A DNA stretch of 64,000 nucleotides from Cardinalis cardinalis. Taxonomy: Eukaryota; Chordata; Aves; Passeriformes; Cardinalidae. Both the position numbers and the translations under genes were made by a program. This document shows, in pieces, positions 11,760 through 22,123 of this stretch; position 1 is the stretch's first letter; every line of letters starts with the position of its first letter. The notes below the pieces were generated by a model. That model saw nothing but the letters and a program-made list of their open reading frames with translations, searched no databases and had not been told where the DNA came from. The stretch covers positions 86,903 to 150,902 of the forward strand of contig JACDOX010000334.1 of NCBI GenBank assembly GCA_014549065.1, written 5' to 3'.

Positions 11760-11855
11760 TTGGTGCAGGCCGGCCTTGGCGCGTGTCCCCAGCTCTCGGC
11801 TGGCCCGGCTCGGCCGTGNCTGGTGGTCACACACCCGGGCCAGGCTCGCGCCTCC
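11760..11855. other. Local CpG cluster in an AT-rich intron
   Basis: About ten CpG dinucleotides fall in about 90 bp (ggccggccttggcgcg and the following stretch), unlike the CpG-poor sequence around it. It could be part of a young GC-rich insertion or a small regulatory CpG patch. No gene start is visible beside it. Confidence 0.5.
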
Positions 11856-12427
11856 AGCTCTCCTGTGTGCCCCTGGCACTGCAGAAACCTGTGGGCTCGT
11901 GGTCCCAGCTCCAGAAAGTGGCACTGAGAGCTGCAGGGGTGCACACATGGAGTCCCCTCACCAAGGAGAGGAGAGAGAGGTGGGTTTGGTGAGAAGGCAT
12001 GATGGGTAGTGGTTGTGATGTGCAGATCATGGCCAGACAAGCGTATTGATCACTGTGCTTACCTGTGATCCTTTATCCCCTTTTATCCCCTTATCTCTGT
12101 GTTTTCCAAAGCTTGCTGCTCCTCAAACCTATTCCATGCCTCCCTGTCTCTGCCTTTTGTTCCTGCACTTCCATAACAAGCCTTGTACAGCCCCAAAATG
12201 CTCTTCCCTCTAGCCCATAAAAGGTTTCACACCCTGTGGTTGCTGGCTGCTCTCAGCCTGAGAGTAGACAAGGAGAGGCTTTCCACAGACTCTGGGCACA
12301 CTTCGTGGTGGCTTTTCATGAGATTCCCTCTGAAAGGGGGCTCCTGCAAAAGAGGGAGAATGATGTTTTACATGGGCAGATAGCAAGAGGATGAGGAAGA
12401 ATGGTTTTCAACTAAAAACTGGACTTA

Positions 12428-12645
12428 AAATTNATATTGGGAAGGAATTGTTCCGTGGCAGGGTGGGCAGGCCCTGGCACAGGGTGCCCAGAGCAGCTGG
12501 GGCTGCCCCTGGATCTTTGGCAATGCCCAAGGCCAGGCTGGACATGGGGACAGTGGAAGGTGTCCCTGCTATGGCAGGGGTGGCACTGGGTGGGATTTAA
12601 TGTCCCTTCAACCCAACCCATGCCACGAGTCTGTGATTCATGGCT
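12428..12645 (+). mobile_element. CR1 LINE 3'-end fragment
   Basis: This is the sense-strand CR1 tail: attgggaaggaattgttccg, then the Gly/Pro-rich ORF2 end, then the 3' end with aatgtcccttcaacccaacc and a decayed gtctgtgattcatgg terminal repeat. It is 5'-truncated, as is usual for CR1. Confidence 0.85.
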
Positions 12646-14894
12646 CCTCATGCTTTGAGCCCTTTCTCAGTTTTGCACAGTGGGGTAGGGTGCCATTCTC
12701 CTCCAGCTTGTTTGTGGATTAATTCCTAAAGGGTTCAGATCTGACCATTCCTAAATGGTCAGGTTTTCCTGGCTGGAGTGCCAGGACAATGGGAGCAGCT
12801 GGTTTTGGTGTAAGGCGTGTCTGGTGAGTGACACGCTGGCTGGTGAGGGGTGTTTCAAGCACAGGCTCCATCCCACACGACAGGCCAGCCTTCCCTGCCT
12901 TCACACCCTGCTCCTGAGTGAGCCATTCCTCGCAGACATGGTTTGGGTGCTTTGGTCGTTGNGCCCACTTTTCCAAAGGCTCTGTCTCCCAGCTGGCACT
13001 TTCCCCCCTCAGTTAAAAGGATTGTGTAGTAAAAACCATTTGGGGTGTGGAGCGCCCTGTGGCTCTGTCTGGCACAGGGATCCCTCAGAACCCTGGATCA
13101 TACCCCAAGGCACCTTGCTTGGAGCCACAGGAGTGGATTGGTTATGTTCTAGTGCAGCTTTTACTGTTCCCATCCCTGCTGTGGCTGTGACTGTGCCATT
13201 GGGCTTTAAAACCTGTCTGGAGGCTCTGTCTCCTCTGTTAAGGAGTCCTGCAGCAGCTCANGGTGGGTGTGGGGACAATGCAGGCAATTTCTTCGGCCTT
13301 GCAGACAGCCAGAGCCTGGTTTTCATAAGGAGTGAGTTAGGCTGTGCATTTTGCTTTTCAGGAGGGTGGTTTGATGTGGCCAGNCCAAATGCCTGCTTCT
13401 CCAGCAGCCTGAGCAGCTTTAGTGCAATTAGCATGGACTGCTCCAATGAACCATAACTCTGGTCTCGTTCTGGGACAAAACTCAAAAGTATTTGCTGGTA
13501 GCACCACTGGTATCCTGGCTTGCTGCCAGAGGCTAAAATTTCTCCAGTTTTCCTAGGTTTTCTGAGTATGTCAGACTAAATGGTGCAGCACTTTTTATCA
13601 GGGTTTTATTAATTTCTTCCTCCCTCTATGTGGTGGGTAATGGTCAGTCAGAGGTTCTTGAAATACCTGGTTTGAGCCCNGTTCCTGCAGATGATGGTAG
13701 TAGACAGGTTCGTCCTCAGCTTTCAGGATGTTTTAGACATTACAGAATTGCTTCCCTCAGAAAAATAATAAAAAGTCATATAAGCTGTGGTTTGCAGCAG
13801 TTGTTTCTTTCTATTAAACGATACCCTAGACAAAAAAACAGACCTAGACTGGCTGCTTACAAGTTGTTTTATATATTTTTCTGTGTTGCATTGACATCTG
13901 AACGTTTTGGTACAATTTTATGTAATACAAATGTGTAAAAAATCTTACAAGGATTTTTTATAGATGTGTGTTCATGTCAGTGTTGACACCCTGTCCTCTT
14001 GTAAGGCTCCTGGGATTACTCTGGATGTTCAGATTAACACATTTGGACATGGTGATCTCTACTCAGGCATGCAGAGAGATGGATGGAAGGGGCTGTTGGA
14101 AGAATGTGAGGTTTATTCCAAAAGCTTCTGATTTTTCCTTTCCCAGCAGTACTTTTGAGAAGGAAAATGGATTTAGCCTATTATAAGTTAGTGTAGGTGT
14201 ACACAGTCTTTTCTAATTAACTCTTCTTCGTACTGCTAATTATGGGAGTGAAGGAGATGTTGTTTGGTTTCCAGGCTGAGTCTGACGTTTTAGACAGCCA
14301 AAGCCCCCCCACTGAATTGCTTTAAGAGCATCTCAAAAGAACAAAATCTTCAGTCTTCCAGAGCAAAGTTTCTTGTTCCCTAGTAAAGCAAAGCTTTCCA
14401 GCTTAATGCATTTAAAGAATCCAAGAAATACACATAAATTTCTTTCCCTAAAGGAAGAAACAAAAAAGTGAAAGAGAAGCTCTGTATGTAACAATATATT
14501 GGATCCTACATCAGCAGTTCATCCTTGTGAGTCTATATCCTACTATTTTCCTCAGTTTGAATAAAATCAAAGTGAAACCACTCAAATTCTGTATTGAAAA
14601 CAATTGGTAGCAAAACTTCTAGAATATTTTGAAAAGGATAAATAAAAAAAGAGAGTGTTTCACCTGTCTGGGTTTGGTTTTAGGTGGNAAACACTATTTA
14701 TATTAAATTTAAATCAAAGCATTTTATTACATATGTTACATATATTTTTATCTTAATATTGTAAAACAATTAGTGCTAACTCAGACATGATTAGTGCTTT
14801 TGATTCAGACAACATTTAGAATGTACAAATGCCTTTTTAGGGTGCAAAGAGGTGAAGTACTGTGGTTTCTGAAGAAAAACCCCAGAATTCTTGC

Positions 14895-14920
14895 AAAACA
14901 AAAAAAAAAAAAAAGAAAAA
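14895..14920. repeat. Short poly-A tract
   Basis: The tract is aaaac, then 15 A, g and 5 A. No retroelement body is recognised next to it. Confidence 0.8.
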
Positions 14921-16318
14921 TTTTGAAGACCTAATCTCATACTTTACTGCTGTTTCTTGCACAGCTGAATGATAAGTGAGTTGCTTCATGATGGATTTAT
15001 TTATGTGTGGTTTTTACTTCTTGGAAGAGGTGCCCTGACCTTCCTTTTTCCAGTGTATTGTTTACTTCTGCAGCAGTCAAAATATAATAGCAAATGTAAT
15101 AGAATTAAATTTCCTTTTATTCTTTTTATAGTCTGTACAAGGAAAAAAACTTTTATTTTACGACAGCTGTGGGAACTTATTCTAATTATTTAAAATCCAA
15201 GCTTGTTTTCCAGGTTAGGTGTTGAATTCAAGAGCTGTGGTTAATATTGGCCCCCTCCAGTGTGGAGGTGCACTAACACTGATTGAAACACAAGTAAATA
15301 TTTACAGAAAAACCACATGGTAGACGATGCACATTTCTGCAATTTTAGGAACCTCATGGTATTTAATAGCAAATATTCATTGTTTTATGAGTGCTGTAAC
15401 AAGCAGGAAGATATTTAAAGGGAAGAGATTTGCAATCACAAAGTTCCTTCTNTTAAATGCTGTGCTCAAACTCAGCAATGGAAAAAGATGTGATATCAAA
15501 TAGTGAGGGATCCCTTGCCAATGATTTAGGGCCTCCATTCTGCTGTGTTTTGTTTGGTCTTCATCTTGTAAATTTCCATAATTCTCAGAGGAACAACCTT
15601 CCTAAAACTCGGGGTAAGAGGCAGCAAANTGTCTTGATTTTGCTGCTCCAGGGTCAGTCTGGTGAAGATGCTGCATAGGGAGAAACTGCTTTCTCCTCTG
15701 CCTGAGGCCAGGAAGCATTTCTGACATGGTGCTCTGATTGTGGCATCTGATTGCACTAGGGATATTGTCCCTTTGCAGGGAAAAGCTGCCCAAGAGCTAA
15801 AAGAAAGACTGATACTGTGGTTCCTGATACTGATTGGATTAAAGGCATTTATTTCAGTAATTTTAAAAAGGCCTAAAAAATAAAACATGTGTTAGCACAC
15901 TAAAATGACAGTTTTGATGGGAATTCTTCCATAAATTGATCTGGCAGATGGAGAGGAATAGTTCTGATGAAGTGCTACATGCTCCCCCAAGTCCTCCCAA
16001 AAGATGGGAAAAAAATCAAGACCTNAAAATACATAAAACAAATTGAATTTACCGAGTTCTTTGGCCAAGCATGAGAATTAGAAGCTCATAAAAAGTGCAG
16101 TTATCTTGCTCAGGGTAGCTGAATATTGTGAAACTGGGTACTGTTGCAGCAGTGTCTAAAGCAGGATGTTAAACTGCTTCAGTTTGNATGATTTGGTGAT
16201 TATGATTTGGGTGGTTTATGATCAAGCTGCACATTATAACCTAAGCCAAACAAGCATGGCTNTGCAGCCTTATTGCCACTGGGGCTATGTTATCTCTCCA
16301 TGTCCCNTGAGGAGGTCG

Positions 16319-16522
16319 TGATGCCTGGAGAGGACACCTAGAAGAGAGGCTAAGNAGAATAAAAACATAAAGTACGTGTTTATTAAAAATATATTAGGCT
16401 GGAAAAGGATTGTTTTCTNTAAGTAAACTGTGAGGAGATATAACACTTTATCTGAAGTTCAGAGTTATATACTGATGCAGTACAGAATCTGGAAAATATG
16501 AAAGCTAAATCTTAAGGCATCA
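16319..16522 (-). mobile_element. Solo LTR, family A, copy 4, internally deleted
   Basis: Both termini are kept (TGATGCCTGG and TTAAGGCATCA), but only about 204 bp remain compared with about 435 bp for full copies. The deletion removes the centre between the reversed poly-A signal region and the segment ctggaaaaggattgtt. Confidence 0.75.
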
Positions 16523-16589
16523 TTTCCCCCGTTTAGAGGCTTGACAAAGCCTCTACCTTGTCAAGTTTCTATTCTAAATGTCTACTAAT

Positions 16590-16713
16590 AACAGGTATTT
16601 AATAATAGCTAAATATCTAACAACAGTAAATGTCTGACAGTAGTTAGATATCTAACAGTAGTAAATATCTAACAACAGTAAACATATAACAATAATAAAT
16701 ATCTAACAATAGT
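16590..16713. repeat. Degenerate ~17-bp minisatellite
   Basis: About seven imperfect units of the form tctaacaacagtaaata occur head to tail, with AT-rich variation. It lies between an LTR-A (ending 16522) and an LTR-B (starting 16764). Confidence 0.75.
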
Positions 16714-16763
16714 TATGTTTTGCACAGTTGGCTATCATGCTAAGAAGAATAATGATTATTATG

Positions 16764-17179
16764 TGTGGCATTCACATTTTCTGAAAAATGCTTTCACCCA
16801 GGATTTTTCTCCTGGGAAGCTGAGAAGCCTCAGAGAAAAGGCAAACAATTCTTATCTCATTTGCTTCTTTTGTGTTGTGCTCACATGTAGAATATGTTTG
16901 GAGATTGTTTACCAGAGGTGATTGTTNCATTGGATTCTGCTGTGAGTCGTTTTGTCTCATTNGCCAGTCAGGGCCAAGCTGTGTTGGGACTCTGGAGAGA
17001 GTTTACATTATTATTATCTTTTTAGCATTGTGTAACTATCCTTTCTGTATTCTTTAGTATAGTTTAGTATAGTATTCTTTAATATAATATAGTATCATAA
17101 AATAATAAATTAGCCTTCTGAGAACATGGAACCAGATTTATCATTCCTTCCTTCATTGGGGCACCCTGCAAATACAATA
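16764..17179 (+). mobile_element. Solo LTR, family B, copy 1
   Basis: This 416-bp element starts tgtggcattcacatt and ends aaatacaata. It is flanked by a 6-bp direct repeat, attatg, at 16758-16763 and 17180-17185, which I read as the target-site duplication. A poly-A signal (aataaa) lies near its 3' end, so its sense strand is +. I recognise the family from passerine genomes but cannot give a database name. It ends 165 bp before window exon 2. Confidence 0.85.
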
Positions 17180-17344
17180 ATTATGANCAGGTCTTTAGGC
17201 ATAAAAGAGGAATCATGTAAAACATGTTTTCACCTAAACCAGTCTCTGTTTTTGCAGTTGTTTCAGAAGCAGAATCCTTCTTAAAGTAAACNCACTAAAA
17301 CCCAGCATGTGGCTGTTTTTAGTGACCTGTTCTTTCCCTGGCAG

Positions 17345-17492
17345 CTACTCGGACATCCTGATTGAGCGGGAGGTGCTGATGCAGAAGTACATCCACCTGG
17401 TGCAGATTGTGGAGACCGAGAAGGTGGCAGCCAACCAGCTCCGGCACCAGCTGGAGGACCAGGACACGGAGATCGAGAGGCTCAAGTCGGAG
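17345..17492 (+). CDS. RASGRF2: RASGRF2 window exon 2: coiled-coil segment
   Basis: This exon encodes residues 36-85 of the partial product, starting SYSDILIEREVLMQKYIHL and ending RLKSE. Its pattern of regularly spaced Leu, Val and Ile with Glu/Lys/Gln between is a coiled coil, which in RasGRF proteins cooperates with PH1 and IQ in targeting. The acceptor is ggcag and the donor gtgagt. The exon is 148 bp, completes a codon begun in the previous exon and leaves in phase 0, so skipping it alone would shift the frame. Third codon positions are strongly G/C. It is bracketed by two oppositely oriented family-B LTRs, 165 bp upstream and 188 bp downstream. Confidence 0.96.
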
Positions 17493-17551
17493 GTGAGTGC
17501 CAGAGCCAGGCACTCACTGGCTGGAGCCTTCTGCTGGGTGCATGGCTGTGG

Positions 17552-18437
17552 GGATGCCTTTGGAGGCTCCTAGAGCAGAGCTAGACAGAGTTGAAGGAAT
17601 AAAGTGGGGATTTATTGACAGTNCTTCAAAGGACACACCTTGGNCAGTACAAGAGCCTGGCCGTGGCTCCACCCAAGGTGTATAGCAGAATCAGGAGCCC
17701 TTGATGCAGGGAGTGATTGGCATCTCACTCCATTGATTCAGAATGCTGAACAATTGCTTTATTAAAACTATATTACATTATATTATACTNTACTATATTA
17801 AAGACATACTACTCTAAAGAATACTAAAAGAATGCTAAAAAAATACTAAAGAAAAACCCATGACTTTCTCAGACAGACAGGACACAGCTTTGACCCAATA
17901 GGCCAATTAATATAAACAACCATCAACAGAATTGNATTAAGAACTCCCTTCAGGTAAACAATCTTCCTAACACATTCCACATGTGCAAAAACAACAAGAG
18001 CAGAGAATAGAGATAAGAATTGTTTTCTCTTTCTCTGAGGTTCCTTGTTGCAATTCCCAGGAAATATCCTTGGGAAGTTGTGCCTGCCTGCTGTCTATGA
18101 AGAGAGCTGTGGCTACCAAGGTGCACCCAAGATGGACCCCAAGTCANGAGTTGTCACACTTTGATGAGTTCTGGCCCATTTCCATATTGGGGTTCAGTGT
18201 CCAATCCCAGCTCCAGGTGGTGCACTCCCACCCTCCCAGGCTGCTCTCCTCCATTCCCTGTTGTTTGCACTTTTTGGGCTGAAGCTGCGGCGGTGTTCTT
18301 GGTTCTGGGGCTGGAAAAGGATTGTTCTGTGTGCCTGGGCTGTGAGGAGAGCAGCTGACACTTTATATGGAGTTCAGAGCTACATCCTAATGTAGTGNAG
18401 AATCTGGAAAATATGAAAGCTCAAACTTAAGGCATCA
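17552..18437 (-). mobile_element. Solo LTR, family A, copy 5, split by a nested LTR
   Basis: The outer parts (17552-17680 and 18118-18437) together match copies 1 and 6 of family A. The reversed poly-A signal region (gggatttattgac) and the reversed TATA-like box remain. The interruption is a family-B LTR, listed separately. Comparison with the unbroken copy at 7113 shows that aaggtg occurs once there and twice here. Confidence 0.85.
17681..18117 (-). mobile_element. Solo LTR, family B, copy 2, nested inside LTR-A
   Basis: The reverse complement is a diverged relative of 16764-17179, sharing blocks such as ttctcagagg...caattcttatct and the AT-rich run of tagta/atact steps. A 6-bp direct repeat, aaggtg, flanks it at 17675-17680 and 18118-18123. 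The element is therefore younger than the LTR-A it interrupts. At 437 bp it is close to the other copies, but its ends differ in sequence. Confidence 0.85.
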
Positions 18438-18991
18438 GTGATATTCAGTATTTCTGTAGTATTCTGTGAAAATGACAGAACCCAGTGAGGTTAATATATA
18501 ACAGTCCCCCAGTGACTCCTTAGAATAATAATTTTCTTTGAAATATTGAGGTCTGTTGGGCNGATTAGGTTGCTTTTCCTGACATCCTGTCATGCTTTCA
18601 TCCCCCTAAGATGACACACTGCTTTGCTGAGTGATTTCACTCTTTCTTCCTTGCCTTTAGGTTTGAGTTTGGCTGTGATGGGGTTAAGAACTGTCCAAGA
18701 CTGCTCTGATTCCCTGGATGTTGTTAAAAACCTTGTTGCAGTCCCAAGCTGATAAAGCCCAAAAGGCACAGTTAGTTTTGGGGGCAGAACCTGCTGGTTC
18801 TGGGTCCCCCTTCCAGCTGGACAGGGATCTGTACTGGCCTGAAGTGCGCCAGTCCCTGTCCCCAAACGTGTGCTGGTCATTCTGTGCCCCTTCCACAGGC
18901 TGGGAGAAGGGGAAATTGTTGTTCTGGTAGTTCTCCAACCAAGGATTTCCTTAACTCGAGGAAGCATTTAATGAGTGTTTGGTTTTGTCAG

Positions 18992-19081
18992 ATTGTAGCA
19001 CTGAATAAAACAAAGGAAAAAATGCGACCTTATCAAGGCAACCAGGAAGATGAAGATCCAGATATTAAAAAAATTAAGAAG
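18992..19081 (+). CDS. RASGRF2: RASGRF2 window exon 3: linker between coiled coil and IQ
   Basis: This 90-bp, 30-codon exon covers residues 86-115. It starts IVALNKTKEKMRPYQG and continues with an acidic patch, DEDPDIKKIKK. It extends the coiled coil and leads directly into the IQ motif of the next exon. The acceptor is gtcag and the donor gtaaac. Both ends are phase 0, so the exon could be skipped without breaking the frame, but nothing in the sequence shows that this happens. Codon usage is A/T-rich at third positions, unlike the preceding exon. Confidence 0.95.
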
Positions 19082-20252
19082 GTAAACATGAAGTATTTTG
19101 TGCTTAAAGGGAGGAGGGGTGGGATGAGGCGTGTGCTTCCATTTTTTGGTCCAATTTTTTTTGTTGTTTTTTTTTAAGTACAGTAGAACAGCAAGTTTTT
19201 CTTTGCCCTGCCCCTACTTAAATCTCTTCAATTACATGNATTTTTGTGCCACACTTAATCTTGTAATGCATTTGCATGAAATCCTTATGGGACATGTCTG
19301 GTTTCTGGCTTTTTCTGGGGTGTGCAGTCTGAGCCAGGGTCAGCCCTGAGCTGGTAACTTGGTGTGAGTTTTCCTTTTCGTGTAGATTAACCATTGTTGC
19401 AGAAGCTGGGAATGCCCCTTTTAGTAGCAAGAGAGCTTTGAATCTGTATGTAATTCACTGTATTCTGTGTCTTGGTCATTTTGTCAGCTGGGCCCCTTTT
19501 ATTTTAAGTTATTTCTTCAGAGTAAACTGATACCAGTGAAATTTTGCACTTCGCATTCAAGATGAATGATCTCCGCATTAAGACCAGGGCACAGACATAA
19601 TGAAATTTCCTGTGATCAGATGTAGACCTCTTCTGTAATCTTTAATCCACTTGCAACTTCAATAAATATTGTGCTTAGTTAGATTTTTCTGTGACATAGA
19701 GGTGCTTTTTAAGAGTGCCAAACACCTGTCTTTTTGAATACCGTATCTGTTACCTTGGTGTCTGATACCAAGCAATGTATTGATACTTAACTTTAAATAC
19801 CCATACCAAGTGTTACCTATTCAAAATGGAAAGCAAAGTGAGCTTAAAAAATCATTTAAGAATTCTGCCAATAATGATATTGAGTCNGTGGTGGAATGTG
19901 TTACCTGGAGTTATTGCAGAATATCTTTGGGGTATAAGAGAAATGTTCTGGGGGGAGGAAGAAGGAACTGCACTCATGCTGATGGGAAGGGGACAACACT
20001 CCAGCTTGCAGTGGAAGATTCCCTGCTATGTATGCCGTGTTTTACAGTCTGTTTCCTGGCAACAATTATGACCCTTAACAAACAGAAATGTAGAATATAT
20101 TTAATTACAGAACAATTATATATCAATAAGGGAACATTTTTATTTTTGAGCAAAGACTTTTAATTTTGAGAGTTGTTTCTACAGTGAAGAGCTTATGATA
20201 AGTCACGAAATATGTTTTTTTAACTTTCTTTTCCTGCGTGATCCCTTTTTAG
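19082..20252 (+). other. RASGRF2: Intron between window exons 3 and 4 (1.2 kb)
   Basis: AT-rich intron with no recognised repeat, exon or RNA gene. The acceptor is preceded by a clear pyrimidine tract (ccctttttag). Confidence 0.85.
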
Positions 20253-20506
20253 GTTCAGAGCTTTATGCGGGGCTGGCTGTGCAGAAGAAAATGGAAAACC
20301 ATTGTCCAAGACTATATTTGTTCTCCTCATGCAGAGAGCATGAGGAAGAGGAACCAGATAGTTTTCAACATGGTGGAGGCTGAGTCTGAGTACGTGCACC
20401 AGCTTTATGTCCTGGTGAACTGCTTCCTGCGGCCCCTGAGGATGGCAGCGAGCTCCAAGAAGCCGCCCATCAGCCACGATGATGTCAGCAGCATTTTCCT
20501 CAACAG
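20253..20506 (+). CDS. RASGRF2: RASGRF2 window exon 4: IQ motif and start of DH domain
   Basis: This exon encodes residues 116-200. It opens with VQSFMRGWLCRRKW, which fits the IQ consensus (hydrophobic-Q-x3-R-G-x3-R-x2-aromatic) at each key position; in RasGRF proteins this binds calmodulin and links exchange activity to calcium. After the segment TIVQDYICSPHAESMRKRN the DH (Dbl homology) domain begins, with the conserved first helix IVFNMVEAESEYVHQLYVLV. The exon ends IFLN plus two bases of a Ser codon. Acceptor tttttag, donor gtatag, length 254 bp, phase 0 to phase 2. The second half is G/C-rich at third positions while the first is mixed. Confidence 0.97.
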
Positions 20507-21402
20507 GTATAGGGGACCTTCTTGGGATCTTTTTTGTTGGTTTTGGAGATTTCTGTGGCTTTTTATTTGGGTTTTTTTTGGTGGGTGTCCCTGAGTGCTT
20601 GTTCCCATTCTGGTTCAGCTGAAGGCAGAGTCCTGGCTCCTGTTTTGGCTCTAGTGCAGGTGGTGTCACTGAGCCAGACACTCTTCTGGGGCTGAAAGGC
20701 AAAAATGCTGCAGGTGGTGCTGTTGGAAACCAGCATGACCTCTTTACCTCCCTGCATTCTGTGTCTTCCTCTGCTAAAGGCAAAAAANGACAGATGGTGC
20801 CTCTTAGGGCAGTTCCCACAATTTTCTGTCACCTTTCCTGTTTCTTTTTTTCTCTTAAGAGAGCAAAACTGGACTTAGTGGCCTCATGTGATCCCGATAA
20901 GACCCTGAGGATGAGAATGTCAAAACTTCTATTTTCTGTTGTCCTGCCTAAGGAATCTCCTTCCCTCTCACTTGTCTTTTCATATCCTGCAAAAAAGGAA
21001 TTGTTCTTTCATTAGGCATCCAAGTACTGCTGTAATGAGCATGTTCAAGTAGCCCAGGAGGCATCTAACATTAGATACAGGACTGGGATTGCATCCAAGC
21101 CTGCCCCAAACTTCTGAGAAATAGAATATGTTCCTTTAGTCATGAGGCAGGTTTCCTTTCCCTTGCTAGAATATGAATACAATGTTAGAATATTTATATT
21201 GAATACTANGAGCTTTTTAGAAGCACTGAGCTAGTATTTTAAAACAATGCAATAAAAGGAAGCACTTATTTCCATAACAATAACTGTCTTCTGTTTTTTT
21301 TCTAGCAAAGTGCAAAAGAGGAAGAGATGTTTCTCTGTGAATTATTAATCAGAAAATAAAACCAGAATTGTCTTTTTGTTTGTTTAAATACTTGTTTTTC
21401 AG
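20507..21402 (+). other. RASGRF2: Intron between window exons 4 and 5 (0.9 kb)
   Basis: No recognised element. A T/G-rich stretch follows the donor (20517-20590). Otherwise it is plain AT-rich intron. Confidence 0.85.
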
Positions 21403-21482
21403 TGAAACAATCATGTTTCTTCATGAGATATTTCACCAGGGCTTAAAAGCAAGAATAGCTAACTGGCCTACCTTAATTCTAG
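21403..21482 (+). CDS. RASGRF2: RASGRF2 window exon 5: DH domain helix
   Basis: This is an 80-bp exon for residues 200-227, reading ETIMFLHEIFHQGLKARIAN after the split Ser codon. It forms part of the early DH helices that build the Rac-binding face. The acceptor is tttttcag and the donor gtaagt, a full consensus match. It enters with one base completing a codon and leaves with one base (G of an Ala codon). Codon use is A/T-rich. The sequence agrees closely with human RasGRF2 as I recall it. Confidence 0.95.
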
Positions 21483-21929
21483 GTAAGTTACTTTATTTTC
21501 TATAGGGGTATAACTTTCATATTTGTTTTTGAATAATCAGTAGGGATTTATTTTTTTTCCTTAAGACATGACTTCTTGAAAGGCCATTTTGAAGGCAGTA
21601 TGCATATGCAGGGTTAAAACACAAGATCAGATGTAGTGGGAATCCCATGTGGGCAGAAATGGTCTGTGTTTGAGAATTCCTCTGCCCTAAGCATTGATTA
21701 GACTTGTATTTTTGGTAATGCTATCCGACCATTAGGTAATCAGACCAGCCATCGCTGGGCAGGTGAAAGAGCTATGTTTAATGTTTCTAAATTGTCAGTG
21801 TATTGGAAACAGAACTGATTATAGTAATTCACTTCCAGAGAAAACGCTGGAAAACANGTTTTCTTTAAAAATGTATTTCAATACATGGGTAGCTGGGAGA
21901 AAAAAAGGCATTTTTCTGCTTTTTTTTAG
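21483..21929 (+). other. RASGRF2: Intron between window exons 5 and 6 (0.45 kb)
   Basis: The shortest intron in the window. No repeat or other feature was seen. It ends in a strong pyrimidine run (cttttttttag). Confidence 0.9.
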
Positions 21930-22123
21930 CTGACTTATTTGACATTCTGCTGCCAATGCTGAACATATATCAAGAATTTGTTCGGAATCATCAATATAGC
22001 CTACAAGTACTGGCAAACTGTAAGCAAAACAGAGATTTTGACAAACTCTTGAAGCAATATGAAGCCAACCCAGCATGTGAGGGCAGAATGCTGGAAACTT
22101 TCCTTACCTACCCCATGTTTCAG
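21930..22123 (+). CDS. RASGRF2: RASGRF2 window exon 6: central DH domain
   Basis: This 194-bp exon covers residues 227-291. It begins ADLFDILLPMLNIYQEFVRN, continues through LANCKQNRDFDKLLKQYEAN and ends LETFLTYPMFQ. It makes up the middle helices of the DH domain, including the start of the conserved third block of DH domains (TYPMFQ here, where many relatives have a KPVQR-like stretch). The acceptor is ttttag and the donor gtactc. It leaves in phase 0. Third positions are A/T-rich. No in-frame break. Confidence 0.96.

Larger units (their letters stand above)
5539..17344 (+). other. RASGRF2: Intron between window exons 1 and 2 (11.8 kb)
   Basis: This is a long intron loaded with retroelements: four antisense LTR-A copies, one sense LTR-B, CR1 tails, a duplicated 75-bp segment, a CpG cluster and a 17-bp minisatellite, each listed separately. 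The long open frames inside it (for example 12755-13456) have no recognisable domain and no splice context. The stretches 5.6-6.8 kb, 8.7-9.2 kb, 9.4-10.9 kb and 13.5-16.2 kb show nothing beyond AT-rich intron. Confidence 0.9.
17493..18991 (+). other. RASGRF2: Intron between window exons 2 and 3 (1.5 kb)
   Basis: Most of the first 950 bp is an LTR-A copy interrupted by an LTR-B. The remainder (18438-18991) shows no recognised element and ends in a normal acceptor. Confidence 0.9.

Noticed and set aside
12755..13456. 233-codon open frame on the + strand
   Set aside because: It lies within a RASGRF2 intron, has no recognisable domain, includes Ns and shows no exon signals. Moderate GC content makes such frames likely by chance.
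20220..20819. 199-codon antisense frame over window exon 4
   Set aside because: It is the shadow of the coding exon plus a T/G-rich intron stretch. No antisense gene evidence.
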